Made by a program: the position numbers and the translations under genes. From the NCBI RefSeq assembly GCF_022829725.1, contig NZ_JAKSYG010000190.1:1-64000 (forward strand): 64,000 nucleotides of DNA, in the 5' to 3' direction. The notes beneath the pieces were generated by a model. The model ran no database searches and was not told where the DNA came from. It saw only the letters and a program-made list of their open reading frames with translations. The DNA comes from Methylobacterium sp. E-005. GTDB lineage: Bacteria > Pseudomonadota > Alphaproteobacteria > Rhizobiales > Beijerinckiaceae. This document shows positions 56,745 through 64,000 of this stretch, in pieces (positions within the stretch are counted from its first letter, which is position 1; every line of letters starts with the position of its first letter).

Positions 56745-56975
56745 TTACATGCGGTGCATCATGCGCTTCTTCATCATGTGACGGCGCATCATCTTCCGGT
56801 GCATCATCCGCTTCTTCATCATCATCCGGTAGCCATGCATCATGCGGACCTGAGTGACGCCGGCTGGGCCGACCTGGAGTCCGTTCGGGCCCATCGGGGC
56901 GGCCGAGGCGGCGCCGGTTCCGAGCGCGAGGCCACCGAGGACCGAGGCTGCAAGCGCGAGGGTGGTGATCTTCAT
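56745..56975 (-). CDS. Small secreted Met-rich protein, 76 aa
   Basis: Signal peptide (residues 1-25, cleavage near ASA-AP), then a short spacer with PMGPNGLQVGPAGVTQV and a C-terminal 33 residues in which Met, His, Arg and Lys dominate (MMHGYRMMM, then MMHRKMM and MMKKRMM units). Met/His repeats are known copper-binding features of periplasmic proteins, so copper binding is a guess. No family name is recognised. The ATG at 56973-56975 is the natural start. Confidence 0.6.
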   Translation of the reverse strand: MKITTLALAASVLGGLALGTGAASAAPMGPNGLQVGPAGVTQVRMMHGYRMMMKKRMMHRKMMRRHMMKKRMMHRM

Positions 56976-57280
56976 TCGTCGTCTCCCGTATGGGGAAGGA
57001 ATCCCCTTCCGTACGGTGATCCAAGAGAAGAAATCCGCTGCAAGTTCCTGATTATATGAATAAAATATCGTTGACCGAGGGGAATTGGACACGGGTTTTC
57101 GGGCGCTGGACCGGAGCCCGCGCCACGCCCGGAGCGGGCGAACGAAGACATGTACGAAGGCTTCCCCCGGAAGGTTTCAGCCCGGTTCGGCACAGGCTTA
57201 TCCACCAATCTCCCGGAGCCGGTATGGCCGTGGATCGAGGGAGGGTGGTTCCAATAGCGCCGGCCGCGCAGTTGGCACCC

Positions 57281-57649
57281 TCAGACATATTCCGGAGCCG
57301 GACGGGCCCAGACCAGCCGGACCGCCTTGCCGCTCACGTCGACCTCAAGACCGGTGAGTACCCGCAGCGCCTGGGCCATTCCCTGGATGGCGGCCTTGCC
57401 GAAGCCATGGACCGGGATGTGCATGAGGGCGAGCTTGCATACGGCCACGGCCACCGCTTCCCGCACGAGGTCATTAAGGTTCGTCCCAACGAAATCCCTG
57501 CCTGCATCCCCGCCGAACAGTGCGACGTCACGCAACAGATGTTGGATGCTGGTCGAACGCGACATCTGCATGGAGGAATTGGCCATCGCCTCGCACCGCG
57601 CCTCCTGCAACCAGACTTGGTCTCTTGAGGCGACACGGCGTTCCGCCAT
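57281..57649 (-). CDS. Hypothetical protein, up to 122 aa
   Basis: No family is recognised. Residues 22-60 are polar with several Met and Ser; residues 60-120 form alternating helices and strands (FGKAAIQGMAQALRVLTGLEVDVSGK). The start may be the ATG at 57647-57649 or that at 57584-57586. It is opposite in direction to the DUF2188 gene, 84 bases away. Confidence 0.45.
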   Translation of the reverse strand: MAERRVASRDQVWLQEARCEAMANSSMQMSRSTSIQHLLRDVALFGGDAGRDFVGTNLNDLVREAVAVAVCKLALMHIPVHGFGKAAIQGMAQALRVLTGLEVDVSGKAVRLVWARPAPEYV

Positions 57650-57733
57650 TCCTGAAGTTTGAATTTGCGTGCCAAGTATTGAAGCTTCGGCTTACGGTTA
57701 TCAAATCTTGGAAATCATAGTCGGAGGCTGGGC

Positions 57734-57946
57734 ATGAGCAAGCCGGGCAACATCTACGTCGAGCCGCGGGAGCAGGGCGACTACGCCGTGCGTCGCGAGG
57801 GTTCCAAGCGCGCCAGCGACGTGCTGCCGACGCAGAAGGCGGCCATCGAGCGGGCGCGGGAGCTGGAGCCGGACAAGAAGCCCAACGTGGCGCAGGTCCA
57901 GAACACGAGCGTCGGCGGCCCGGATCAGTTCCGCAAGACCCGATAG
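57734..57946 (+). CDS. DUF2188 domain protein, 70 aa
   Basis: A short protein with GDYAVRREGSKRASDVLPTQKAAIERARELE, the DUF2188 signature. The family has no known biochemical role. GGAGG lies 6 bases before the ATG. It may respond to the same stress signals as its neighbours, but nothing in the sequence shows that. Confidence 0.85.
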   Translation: MSKPGNIYVEPREQGDYAVRREGSKRASDVLPTQKAAIERARELEPDKKPNVAQVQNTSVGGPDQFRKTR

Positions 57947-57955
57947 CCGTCCCTG

Positions 57956-57982
57956 CGAGCCCTGAGGCGTCGGCCGGGCTCG
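57956..57982 (+). terminator. Hairpin after the DUF2188 gene
   Basis: CGAGCCC and GGGCTCG form a perfect 7-bp stem with a 13-base loop, 10 bases after the stop. The T-run is missing. Confidence 0.4.
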
Positions 57983-58146
57983 GGCGGAAAAGTCCGTTCG
58001 GACGAGATGACTCCTGGGCCGGGCCGCCGCGTCCCATGTGGCGCACCGTGCCTCCAAAGACCGGCACCCCACGCGCGAACGGTGGTGCCTCCTCCCGCGA
58101 GGAGGCATCGCCGCAGACGCGCAGCCGATCCTCGCCATCTCGTCTA

Positions 58147-59088
58147 CTATGGCCGACGAAGCCCATCACGGACGCCGTCGCCGTACGCTTGATCCAGGAA
58201 GGGGCCGAGCTTGGCGATGACCTCGTCGGGCGCGTCTTCGGCCTGGAGGTGCCCGCCGCCGGTGGCCCACCCCTCGACGTCATCGGCCCAACGGCGCCAG
58301 ATCTCCACCGGTGTCGGACCCCCTTTCGCCCAATCCGCCTCTGGCCATAGGACCATGACCGGGCACGGAAGCTTTCGACCCGCCTCGCGGTCGGCCCGGT
58401 CGAACGCCAGATCCTCGGACACGGCGGCGCGATAGTCCTCGCAGATCGCGTGGCGGACCGCGGGGTCCCGAAATGCGGCAAGATAGGCCTTCCGAGCCGC
58501 CTGATCGATCACGTCGCGACCGCCGGTCATCCCTTTCAGGGTGCGGGACATGAAGGCGTCCGGGTCGGCCGCGAGCAGGCGTTCGGGGAGATCCGCCTCC
58601 TGGGCGAGGAAGAACCAGTGATAGTTCTTCGCTGCGAAGCCGAAGTCGACTCCGGCCATCACGTCGAGGGTCGGGACCACCGCCAGCGACGCGTAGGCGA
58701 CGACCCGGTCGGGATGGTCGAGCGTCAGTCGGTACCCGACGCGGCCACCACAGTCGTGGCCGACGACAGCGAACTTATCATGGCCCAATGCCCCCATCAG
58801 GGCCACGAGCGCCTCGCCGGCCCGACGCTTGGTCCAGCGCGGGACCATCCGGTCCGGCCGGCTGGCGCCGTAGCCCGGCAGGTCCGGGATGATCACCGCG
58901 TGGTTCTCCGCCAGCGTCGGCGCGATCCGTCGCCACGCGACATGGGTCTGCGGGAAACCGTGGAGCATCAGCACCGGCAGGCCATCGCCGCCGGTCACGC
59001 CGGCGAAGCGCACGCCCCCGGCTTCGATGTCGAGGGGTCGGAACCCCGGGAAGAAGGCCGTGTCGTTGGCGGAAGTGGGGGATTGCAT
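58147..59088 (-). CDS. Alpha/beta hydrolase, haloacetate dehalogenase-like
   Basis: 313 residues. HGFPQTHVAW is the oxyanion region, the elbow VGHDCGGRVG has an Asp nucleophile, and the C-terminal GGGHLQAEDAP holds the catalytic His. The Asp nucleophile and cap resemble haloacetate/fluoroacetate dehalogenases. It overlaps the frameshifted hydrolase by ATGA, so three hydrolase genes form an operon below the TetR-type regulator. The true substrate is not known. Confidence 0.85.
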   Translation of the reverse strand: MQSPTSANDTAFFPGFRPLDIEAGGVRFAGVTGGDGLPVLMLHGFPQTHVAWRRIAPTLAENHAVIIPDLPGYGASRPDRMVPRWTKRRAGEALVALMGALGHDKFAVVGHDCGGRVGYRLTLDHPDRVVAYASLAVVPTLDVMAGVDFGFAAKNYHWFFLAQEADLPERLLAADPDAFMSRTLKGMTGGRDVIDQAARKAYLAAFRDPAVRHAICEDYRAAVSEDLAFDRADREAGRKLPCPVMVLWPEADWAKGGPTPVEIWRRWADDVEGWATGGGHLQAEDAPDEVIAKLGPFLDQAYGDGVRDGLRRP

Positions 59089-59980
59089 CAGGCCGTTTCC
59101 CGGGTTGCCAGATGGGGGAAGGACCGGTCGCGGCCGGCCAGGAAATCGAGCACCGCATCAGCGGTCTCGACGGGGCGCGCCTCGGGTAGCCAATGCGCGC
59201 AACCGGGGATGCCGCCGCCGGTGACGTTCGTGGCAAACTCCTGCAGCATCGAGACGATGACCGACCCGTACCGGTGCTCCCCGCCCAGGGCGAGGACCGG
59301 GATCGTCAGGGGTGTCTTCTTCCATTCGAGGCGTCTGCCCGGTCGGTCGGGAACGCCCGGTACCACTCCAGCCCGCCGCGGGTGTTGCCGGGCTGGGCGA
59401 AGGCCCGGGCGAACACCTCCACGTCCTCGCTCGCGTGCGCGCCGTGGTCGTAGGCGCGATCGGCGATGAACGTCGAGACGTAGTCGTACTCCCGGCCGAA
59501 GATCAGGCGCTCCGGCAGGTCGCGCTTCATGTGGAACGCGAAGTGCCAGTTCCGCGGATCGGCGAAGTTCGCCTCCCATTGTGACCAACCCGGCATCGAG
59601 CAGTCCGGGAACGTCAGGTGCGTGACCGCATCGCGACGGGTGCAGGCCAGCGCCAGGGCGACCATGGCCCCAATATCGTGCCCGCAGACCGCGTACAGGG
59701 GGAAGCCGAGGCTCTCCATCACGCCGTGGACGTCGGCCGCGAGGCTGACCTTGTCGTAACCGCCTTGCGGAGTGTCGGAATGGCCTGCCCCGCGCAGGTC
59801 GAGGGCGACCACTGTATGGTGCCGGGCGAGCAGCGGCATCATCTTCCGCCATTCCCACCAAGTCTGCGGGAAGCCGTGCAGCAGGACGAGGGGCGAACCC
59901 TCGCCGCCGATGACCGCATGGATGGCGACGTCATGCACCCGCACCATGGCGTGCCGGAAGCTGTCGAGGGTCTGTTCCAT
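59088..59980 (-). pseudogene. Alpha/beta hydrolase (Asp nucleophile), frameshifted
   Basis: The first 218 residues (HGFPQTWWEW, nucleophile elbow CGHDIGAMVA) read in one frame and end at TDRADAS; the rest (LEWKKTPLTIPVLALGGEHRYG and CAHWLPEARPVE with the catalytic His) reads in the next. A C appears missing near 59330 (GCCTCGAA where GCCCTCGAA is expected). Restoring it gives a full hydrolase of about 297 residues. It is a middle member of the three-hydrolase operon. It may be an error or a recent mutation. Confidence 0.75.
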
Positions 59981-60022
59981 CGTGTTTCTCCTTCCTGGGT
60001 CGGGGTTTGAGGGAGCCGGTGG

Positions 60023-60922
60023 TCATGCGGCCGACGCGGGGGGCGACACGGCTAGGAAGTCCCGGATCGCGGTCGCGAGCTCGGCCGGCCGTTCCTCAGC
60101 CGGGTAGTGCCCGCATCGCTCGATCAGGATGTCTCGGACGTCGCTGGCCACCCGGCGGATCGTGCGTGAAGATTCCGGCCCGTATCCCCCGGCCGCCCCG
60201 ACGGCGAGGACCGGCATTGGGAGCGGGCGCCGCCCCCAGACGGCGTTGTCGCGCCGGTCGGCGGGGAGGATCCGGTAGTAGGCGAAGGAGCACCGCAGGG
60301 CCCCGGGGCGGGCCAGCGCCCGGGCGTAGTGCGCGATGTCGGCCTCGGTGACGGAGCCGGAATCGAACACGCCGACCGTCTCGCGCCGCATGAAGTGGTC
60401 GACGAACAGGTGCTCCCGGCCCCGGACGAGCGCCTCCGAGATGTCGCCGGCCATGTTAAAGCCGAAGTGCCAACTCCCGCCCTTCGAGACGTCCATCGCC
60501 TCCTCTTGGCCGAAGCCCGGCAGGCTGCTCTCGATGAAGACGAGGTGGCTGACCTCGTTTGGCCATTGGGCAGCGTATGCGTAGGCGACATGCCCACCGA
60601 GGTCGTGGCCGACTAGGACGACGTGGGGCAGGTCCAACGCCTTCAGCAACGCCCTGAGGCGGGTGGCGACCGTCCGCTTGTCGAAGCCGGCTTCCGGCTT
60701 CGAGGAATGGCCGAAACCCGGCAAGTCCGGCGCGACGACGTCGAAGCCCTTTTCGAGAAGCGGCATGACGCGACGCCATGCCCAGGACGTCTGGGGCCAC
60801 CCGTGCAGGAGGACGACCGGCGTGCCGCTATGTCCGGTGCGCCGGAAGGCGAAACGCATGTCGTCGATGCGCAGCGACATCCCGGCCATGGGCTTCGACG
60901 ACTCGCTGGGAGTGGACATCAT
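60023..60922 (-). CDS. Alpha/beta hydrolase, epoxide hydrolase/dehalogenase-like
   Basis: About 299 residues. HGWPQTSWAW, nucleophile elbow VGHDLGGHVAYAYA with Asp, a cap with GFGQEEAMDVSKGGSWHFGFN, and catalytic His in CGHYPAEERPAE. It is the first gene of the three-hydrolase operon, directly after the TetR-type gene. The ATG at 60920-60922 or at 60917-60919 may be used; AAGG lies upstream. A palindrome just before it (60927-60940) is the likely operator. Substrate unknown. Confidence 0.85.
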   Translation of the reverse strand: MMSTPSESSKPMAGMSLRIDDMRFAFRRTGHSGTPVVLLHGWPQTSWAWRRVMPLLEKGFDVVAPDLPGFGHSSKPEAGFDKRTVATRLRALLKALDLPHVVLVGHDLGGHVAYAYAAQWPNEVSHLVFIESSLPGFGQEEAMDVSKGGSWHFGFNMAGDISEALVRGREHLFVDHFMRRETVGVFDSGSVTEADIAHYARALARPGALRCSFAYYRILPADRRDNAVWGRRPLPMPVLAVGAAGGYGPESSRTIRRVASDVRDILIERCGHYPAEERPAELATAIRDFLAVSPPASAA

Positions 60923-60926
60923 TTCG

Positions 60927-60940
60927 AGACCTTTTGGTCT
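60927..60940 (-). promoter_or_regulatory. Candidate TetR operator AGACC-TTTT-GGTCT
   Basis: Perfect 5-bp arms around TTTT, overlapping the start region of the first hydrolase gene (4 bases upstream of the ATG). It fits a TetR-type repressor controlling the hydrolase operon. Confidence 0.4.
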
Positions 60941-60982
60941 ATAAATGGGCGTGCCACGAAGCATCGGCCGACACCGGGATGG

Positions 60983-61597
60983 CTACGTGGCGAAGCGGTC
61001 AAGGAGGGTCTTCACCATGGCGTGGGAAGCGGCACGGTTGGGATCGGTCTTGCCAACGACACGCATGCCCTCGACCGTACAGAGCAGCAGGCGGGCGACG
61101 CTGGCGGGATCGACATTGACGGCGAGTCGTCCCTCCGCCTGGGCGCGCGACAACGCGATGGCCAACCGGCTTTCCATGACCCGGAAGAACCGGCCGACGC
61201 GCTGGTTCACCTCGGCGTCGTGGGCTGCCAACTCCATCGCCGTCGCCACGACCAGGCAACCGCGCTTCCCGGCCGCGCCGCTCGTTCGCTCGACGTAGCC
61301 GGCGAGATACGTCCGCAGACCGGTCAGGGCATCGTTGCGCGGGTCGAGCTCCGTCTCTAGGCGCGTCAGGGCCTCGTCGATGTAGCGGTCCAGGGCGCGC
61401 AGGAAGAGCCCGTGCTTGTCGCCGAAGGCGGCATAGAGGCTCCCCCGCGACAGCTTCGTCGCCTCCAGTAGGTCGGGGAGCGACGTGCCGTGATAGCCGG
61501 AGGCCCAGAAGGCGCCCATCGCCCGCTCGACGGCGGCCTCGATGTCAAACTCGCGGGGACGACCGCGGGAAGGTCGCAGTGTCGATTGCCTTTCCAT
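60983..61597 (-). CDS. TetR/AcrR-family transcriptional repressor
   Basis: 204 residues. The N-terminal helix-turn-helix reads FDIEAAVERAMGAFWASGYHGTSLPDLLEATKLSRGSLYAAFGDK, typical of TetR; the rest is the all-helical ligand domain with a single Cys in GKRGCLVVA. The ATG at 61595-61597 is chosen because the upstream frame is unrelated. It is co-directional with and just upstream of three hydrolase genes, which it probably represses together with itself. Confidence 0.92.
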   Translation of the reverse strand: MERQSTLRPSRGRPREFDIEAAVERAMGAFWASGYHGTSLPDLLEATKLSRGSLYAAFGDKHGLFLRALDRYIDEALTRLETELDPRNDALTGLRTYLAGYVERTSGAAGKRGCLVVATAMELAAHDAEVNQRVGRFFRVMESRLAIALSRAQAEGRLAVNVDPASVARLLLCTVEGMRVVGKTDPNRAASHAMVKTLLDRFAT

Positions 61598-61609
61598 GGC
61601 AAATATATG

Positions 61610-61621
61610 AACTGATCGGTT
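61610..61621. promoter_or_regulatory. TetR-like operator near the TetR gene start
   Basis: AACTGATCGGTT is a near-palindrome (AAC-N-GATC-N-GTT) of the form often bound by TetR/AcrR proteins, placed 13 bases upstream of the TetR start, suggesting autoregulation. Confidence 0.4.
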
Positions 61622-61861
61622 TATAAATTCAAGAACGGAGCTGTCGATTGTTCGCAGCATGCTCCGCTGCCACCAAGTCCGCCAAACGGCTCTCCTGTGT
61701 CCGCCGTTCGAGTCGATGACGCTCGCCGACCACATCGGGGACTTCGTCGCCGGGGCTTGGTACCTGCCGACCGCACGGAGGTTGGCGTCCTGCGTCATCG
61801 TCCGCAGAGACTAGGCCCCGGCCCAGGCGTTGTCGGATGCAATCGATCTACCGGAGCCCTT

Positions 61862-62107
61862 ATGCTGAACCCGTTCTACGCCGCGTTCCTGCTCGCCGTG
61901 GAGGCGCAGAAGGTCATCGAGTTGCGGTTTGTGCGGATCGCCTGGGGTGGCGCCGAGGGCCAGGCCGAGATGGTGTCGATGGTAGGCGAGAAGGTGGTGG
62001 CCGCGATGGAGGCAGCCAACACCCTAATGGCGGGGGGAACCCAGGGTGACGTCATCGCCCGCTACCGGGAACTCGTCGCGGACAACACCCATCGCCTGAT
62101 GGCCTGA
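61862..62107 (+). CDS. Hypothetical protein, 81 aa
   Basis: The frame opens MLNPFYAAFLLAVEAQKVIELRF and is helical and Ala-rich throughout, with a weakly amphipathic C-terminus. It has some look of a small phasin-like or membrane-surface protein, but nothing is decisive. CGGAG lies 9 bases upstream of the ATG. No family is recognised. Confidence 0.5.
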   Translation: MLNPFYAAFLLAVEAQKVIELRFVRIAWGGAEGQAEMVSMVGEKVVAAMEAANTLMAGGTQGDVIARYRELVADNTHRLMA

Positions 62108-62172
62108 GACGGCCGTCCCGACGGACGCGGGACCACGTGGGGCAGGCCGATCCCCTCAAGCGCACACCAAAC

Positions 62173-62334
62173 TCACGGCCAGCCGTCGGTCTGCGGTTTC
62201 GCAGGCGGGGCGTCATCCTTTGGAGGGGGCGGCAAGTGGGGAGGCGGGACGCGTCCCGGGCTCGGCGGCGTCGGCAGGCCGAGGTCCTCGGTCGGTTTGG
62301 GTGCCTTGTCGGTACGGTCCTCCTCGTCGGACAT
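62173..62334 (-). CDS. Small Pro-rich protein, 53 aa
   Basis: A short, highly charged then Pro-rich protein: it begins MSDEEDRTDKAPKP and ends PPAKPQTDGWP, with repeated PPP in between. GGAGA lies 8 bases before the ATG at 62332-62334, and the gene is divergent from the 103-residue gene. It looks intrinsically disordered, with no known family. Confidence 0.5.
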   Translation of the reverse strand: MSDEEDRTDKAPKPTEDLGLPTPPSPGRVPPPHLPPPPKDDAPPAKPQTDGWP

Positions 62335-62385
62335 GTCTGGTCTCCAACCCTAGTTGACCTCGTCAACGAGGGAGCCGTCGAGGTT

Positions 62386-62697
62386 ATGAACATCGCACGC
62401 AAACTGATCTACGCCGCATCGAACGGCGACCGCTGGTTCCTATGCGTCAGCGAGAACCCGACGGACGTCTTCGTCCTTCATGAACCGAACGGTCCCTCGG
62501 GCGGGAGGCCGTCCCGCGTCGAACTCTCGACTTTCCTCTCCTCCGGAGCGGACTGCCCGGAGCGGCTCGCGCTGCTCGGCGTAATCGGCTCGCTCGTCGC
62601 GGCCTCCGGCGCCACCGTGCCGGCGTCCTCGTCCGGGCCTGAACCCGGCGCCGCCGGGGCTGAACCGACACCGGGGGAAATGGTCTCGCCGACCTGA
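62386..62697 (+). CDS. Hypothetical protein, 103 aa
   Basis: Residues 1-60 form a compact domain with GDRWFLCVSENPTDVFVLHEPNGPSGG; residues 70-103 are a disordered Ala/Pro/Ser tail. No family is recognised. It ends in a strong terminator at 62761. Confidence 0.55.
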   Translation: MNIARKLIYAASNGDRWFLCVSENPTDVFVLHEPNGPSGGRPSRVELSTFLSSGADCPERLALLGVIGSLVAASGATVPASSSGPEPGAAGAEPTPGEMVSPT

Positions 62698-62760
62698 AGG
62701 CGACACACCTGGTAAAGGCATTGGCCTCTGGTCGACGCCCCCGGTATGCTCCCATACGCA

Positions 62761-62799
62761 AAGAGGCGCCCGACGGACTGTCTGTCGGACGCCTCTTTC
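62761..62799. terminator. Strong bidirectional intrinsic terminator
   Basis: AAAGAGGCG pairs with CGCCTCTTT, extended inward by CCGAC / GTCGG with one mismatch. The T-rich ends on both strands serve the 103-residue gene (+) and the Gly/Tyr-rich gene (-). Confidence 0.85.
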
Positions 62800-62846
62800 G
62801 TCAGACGCTAAGGCAACGCCTGTCGCTCGCCGTTCGAAGCGATGCT

Positions 62847-62993
62847 TCAGTATCCGTAGCCGTAAGCGGGATACCCGGAACCGTAGGCTGGGGCGTATCC
62901 ATAGGCCGGAGCGTAACCGTAGCCGCCGTAGTACCCGACCGGGCGGCCGTAGCCATAACCGTAGCCGCCGTACGACGAGCGGATCGTCCCCAT
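62847..62993 (-). CDS. Gly/Tyr-rich short protein, 48 aa
   Basis: MGTIRSSYGG is followed by many Gly-Tyr and Ala-Pro-Ala-Tyr units to the end. Such low-complexity proteins are often small secreted or surface proteins in this group, but no signal peptide is seen here; a start at 63029 (MRSQRDP) is also possible. It ends just before a strong terminator, which supports it being transcribed. Confidence is low. Confidence 0.4.
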   Translation of the reverse strand: MGTIRSSYGGYGYGYGRPVGYYGGYGYAPAYGYAPAYGSGYPAYGYGY

Positions 62994-63027
62994 CCTTAGG
63001 GGTCTGCCCGGGTCCCGTTGGGAGCGC

Positions 63028-63717
63028 ATGTCCCGCTGCTGGATCGTCCCGGCGACGTCGCAGCCGGACGTCATGGCGGCGGTCGACCGGATCAACACCC
63101 TGTCCGACGAGGTCGACGCGTCCGTCGCCGCCGCCCGGCGCGCTGAGGTCGAGGCCCAGCGCACCCGGCAGGCCGAACTCGACAAGCGCCGGTTTCTCGT
63201 CCGGTACGACCGCGCGCCCCGGCCCGGCACCGTGGTCCGCGACGGCAGGACGCCGGTGTGCGTGGAGAGCCTGGGTCGCCCGTTCCGGGCCCCCGACGAC
63301 GGCCTGTGGTCCCCCCAGGACGAGGGCGAGCTCTTCGTTTACGCCTATTTCCGCGCCGCGACCGCTGACAAGGTCGCGGCCCTTGAGGCGTCCGAGGCTC
63401 AGGCGAAGGCCGACCGCGAGGTCGCTCGGGCCGCGGCCGCCATCCTCCGGAAGCCCAGCGAGATCGTTCAGGTCGGGTCCGTCCCCGCCGGCGAGGTCAT
63501 CCTTGACGACCATCGCGGCCTCTCCGGCACCAGGGACTGGTGTGTCTTGTCCGAGGACGGCCGGTGGATCTGGCGCTGTGCGTACCGCGGTCTCGACGGC
63601 GATACCTGGGGCACGTTCGCCCTGGGCTACAACACCCGCGGCGACCGCATCCCCGCCACGCCGGAGCGCGTCGCGAGCCTGCGTGCCGAGGATTCCCGGG
63701 CGAGGAGGGACCATTGA
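63028..63717 (+). CDS. Hypothetical protein with coiled-coil N-terminus, 229 aa
   Basis: No family is recognised. Residues 15-55 are a coiled coil rich in Ala, Arg and Gln; residues 60-115 and 155-215 are two beta-rich, Trp- and Asp-containing regions. A second helical segment (about 110-145) joins them. GGGAG precedes the ATG. The next gene starts in its stop codon, so they are coupled. Confidence 0.6.
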   Translation: MSRCWIVPATSQPDVMAAVDRINTLSDEVDASVAAARRAEVEAQRTRQAELDKRRFLVRYDRAPRPGTVVRDGRTPVCVESLGRPFRAPDDGLWSPQDEGELFVYAYFRAATADKVAALEASEAQAKADREVARAAAAILRKPSEIVQVGSVPAGEVILDDHRGLSGTRDWCVLSEDGRWIWRCAYRGLDGDTWGTFALGYNTRGDRIPATPERVASLRAEDSRARRDH

Positions 63718-64000
63718 CAGATCTCGTCCTCCTCATCGACGCTGCCTGCCTCCTCTACGGGGAGGACTGGCAGCGCCCCCTTGCGAGGGGGCTGGGACGC
63801 TTGCATCCGGACGGCCACCGCGAAGACATCGACGACCGCCTCGTCCGGCGATGGGCCTCGGGCGAGAGGTCGGTACCAACCTGGGTAGGCCCGGCGCTCG
63901 TCCGGCTGTTGAGGCGGCACGCGTCCCTCGCCGCGAAGCGCTCGTTCGCCCTCAAGGACGCGGCGACCGACTTGGGGGCCCGGCTGGCACCCGAGCCCGA
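63714..64000 (+). CDS. Partial protein, helix-turn-helix-like, runs off the right edge
   Basis: It begins with TTG at 63714-63716, overlapping the preceding TGA, with GAGGAGGGA as ribosome-binding site. About 95 residues are in view. The segment DDRLVRRWASGERSVPTWVGPALVRLLRR resembles the recognition part of phage or plasmid helix-turn-helix regulators that choose bacteriophage-like operators. Its end lies beyond the window. Confidence 0.55.
   Translation, partial: MTDLVLLIDAACLLYGEDWQRPLARGLGRLHPDGHREDIDDRLVRRWASGERSVPTWVGPALVRLLRRHASLAAKRSFALKDAATDLGARLAPEP

Noticed and set aside
57056..57628. 190-residue frame opposite the hypothetical gene at 57281
   Set aside because: Composition and lack of a ribosome-binding site suggest an antisense shadow.
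61659..61814. 51-residue frame upstream of the 81-residue gene
   Set aside because: No ribosome-binding site or homology by eye; too weak to list as a gene.

Overview
The window is GC-rich double-stranded DNA with long GC-rich codons, GTG/TTG starts mixed with ATG, and very large PAS/GAF hybrid histidine kinases, MHYT, HWE-kinase and stressosome proteins. This is the signature of a Methylobacterium-like alphaproteobacterium (Hyphomicrobiales). The genus is an inference from gene style and was not checked against a database. No rRNA, tRNA or CRISPR array was seen.

Region 1 (1-8 kb) looks like part of a prophage or replicating mobile element. Mostly minus-strand genes encode a DEDDh exonuclease, a tiny helix-turn-helix protein, phage-structure-like proteins and a 662-residue primase-polymerase-like protein. 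Around them are operator-like inverted repeats, a 15-bp direct repeat and a helically phased array of CCATGG hexamers. It ends in an AT-rich, apparently gene-free island (about 8.16-8.97 kb).

Region 2 (9-25.8 kb) is chromosomal and stress/metabolism flavoured. It holds a doubly broken BtuF-like binding protein, a lone receiver domain, SDR and zinc alcohol dehydrogenases, alpha/beta hydrolases, two catalase-like proteins, a DJ-1/PfpI protein, a carboxymuconolactone-decarboxylase-like protein and small secreted proteins. Two divergent gene pairs carry GGAAC...GGTT elements resembling promoters of the alphaproteobacterial general-stress sigma factor EcfG.

Region 3 (26-56.6 kb) is a dense sensory island with eight large histidine kinases, most of them PAS/GAF hybrid kinases with C-terminal receivers. 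Its core is a minus-strand stressosome operon: RsbR, RsbS, RsbT, an ATPase plus SpoIIE phosphatase, and a protein in which an RsbT-like ATPase is fused to a hybrid histidine kinase. Two kinases are each preceded, at exactly 7 nt, by an orphan ParD-like ribbon-helix-helix gene with no ParE toxin. Three kinases carry an inactivating or truncating lesion (TAA, TGA, or a frameshift in a 5-base G run). The stressosome and kinases probably feed one stress-sensing network, but no transcriptional output protein is encoded next to them apart from a Crp/Fnr regulator coupled to an HWE kinase.

Region 4 (56.7-64 kb) has a Met-rich secreted peptide, a DUF2188 protein, a TetR-controlled operon of three Asp-nucleophile alpha/beta hydrolases (the middle one frameshifted), several small hypothetical genes, a Gly/Tyr-rich peptide, and at the right edge a partial helix-turn-helix-like gene.
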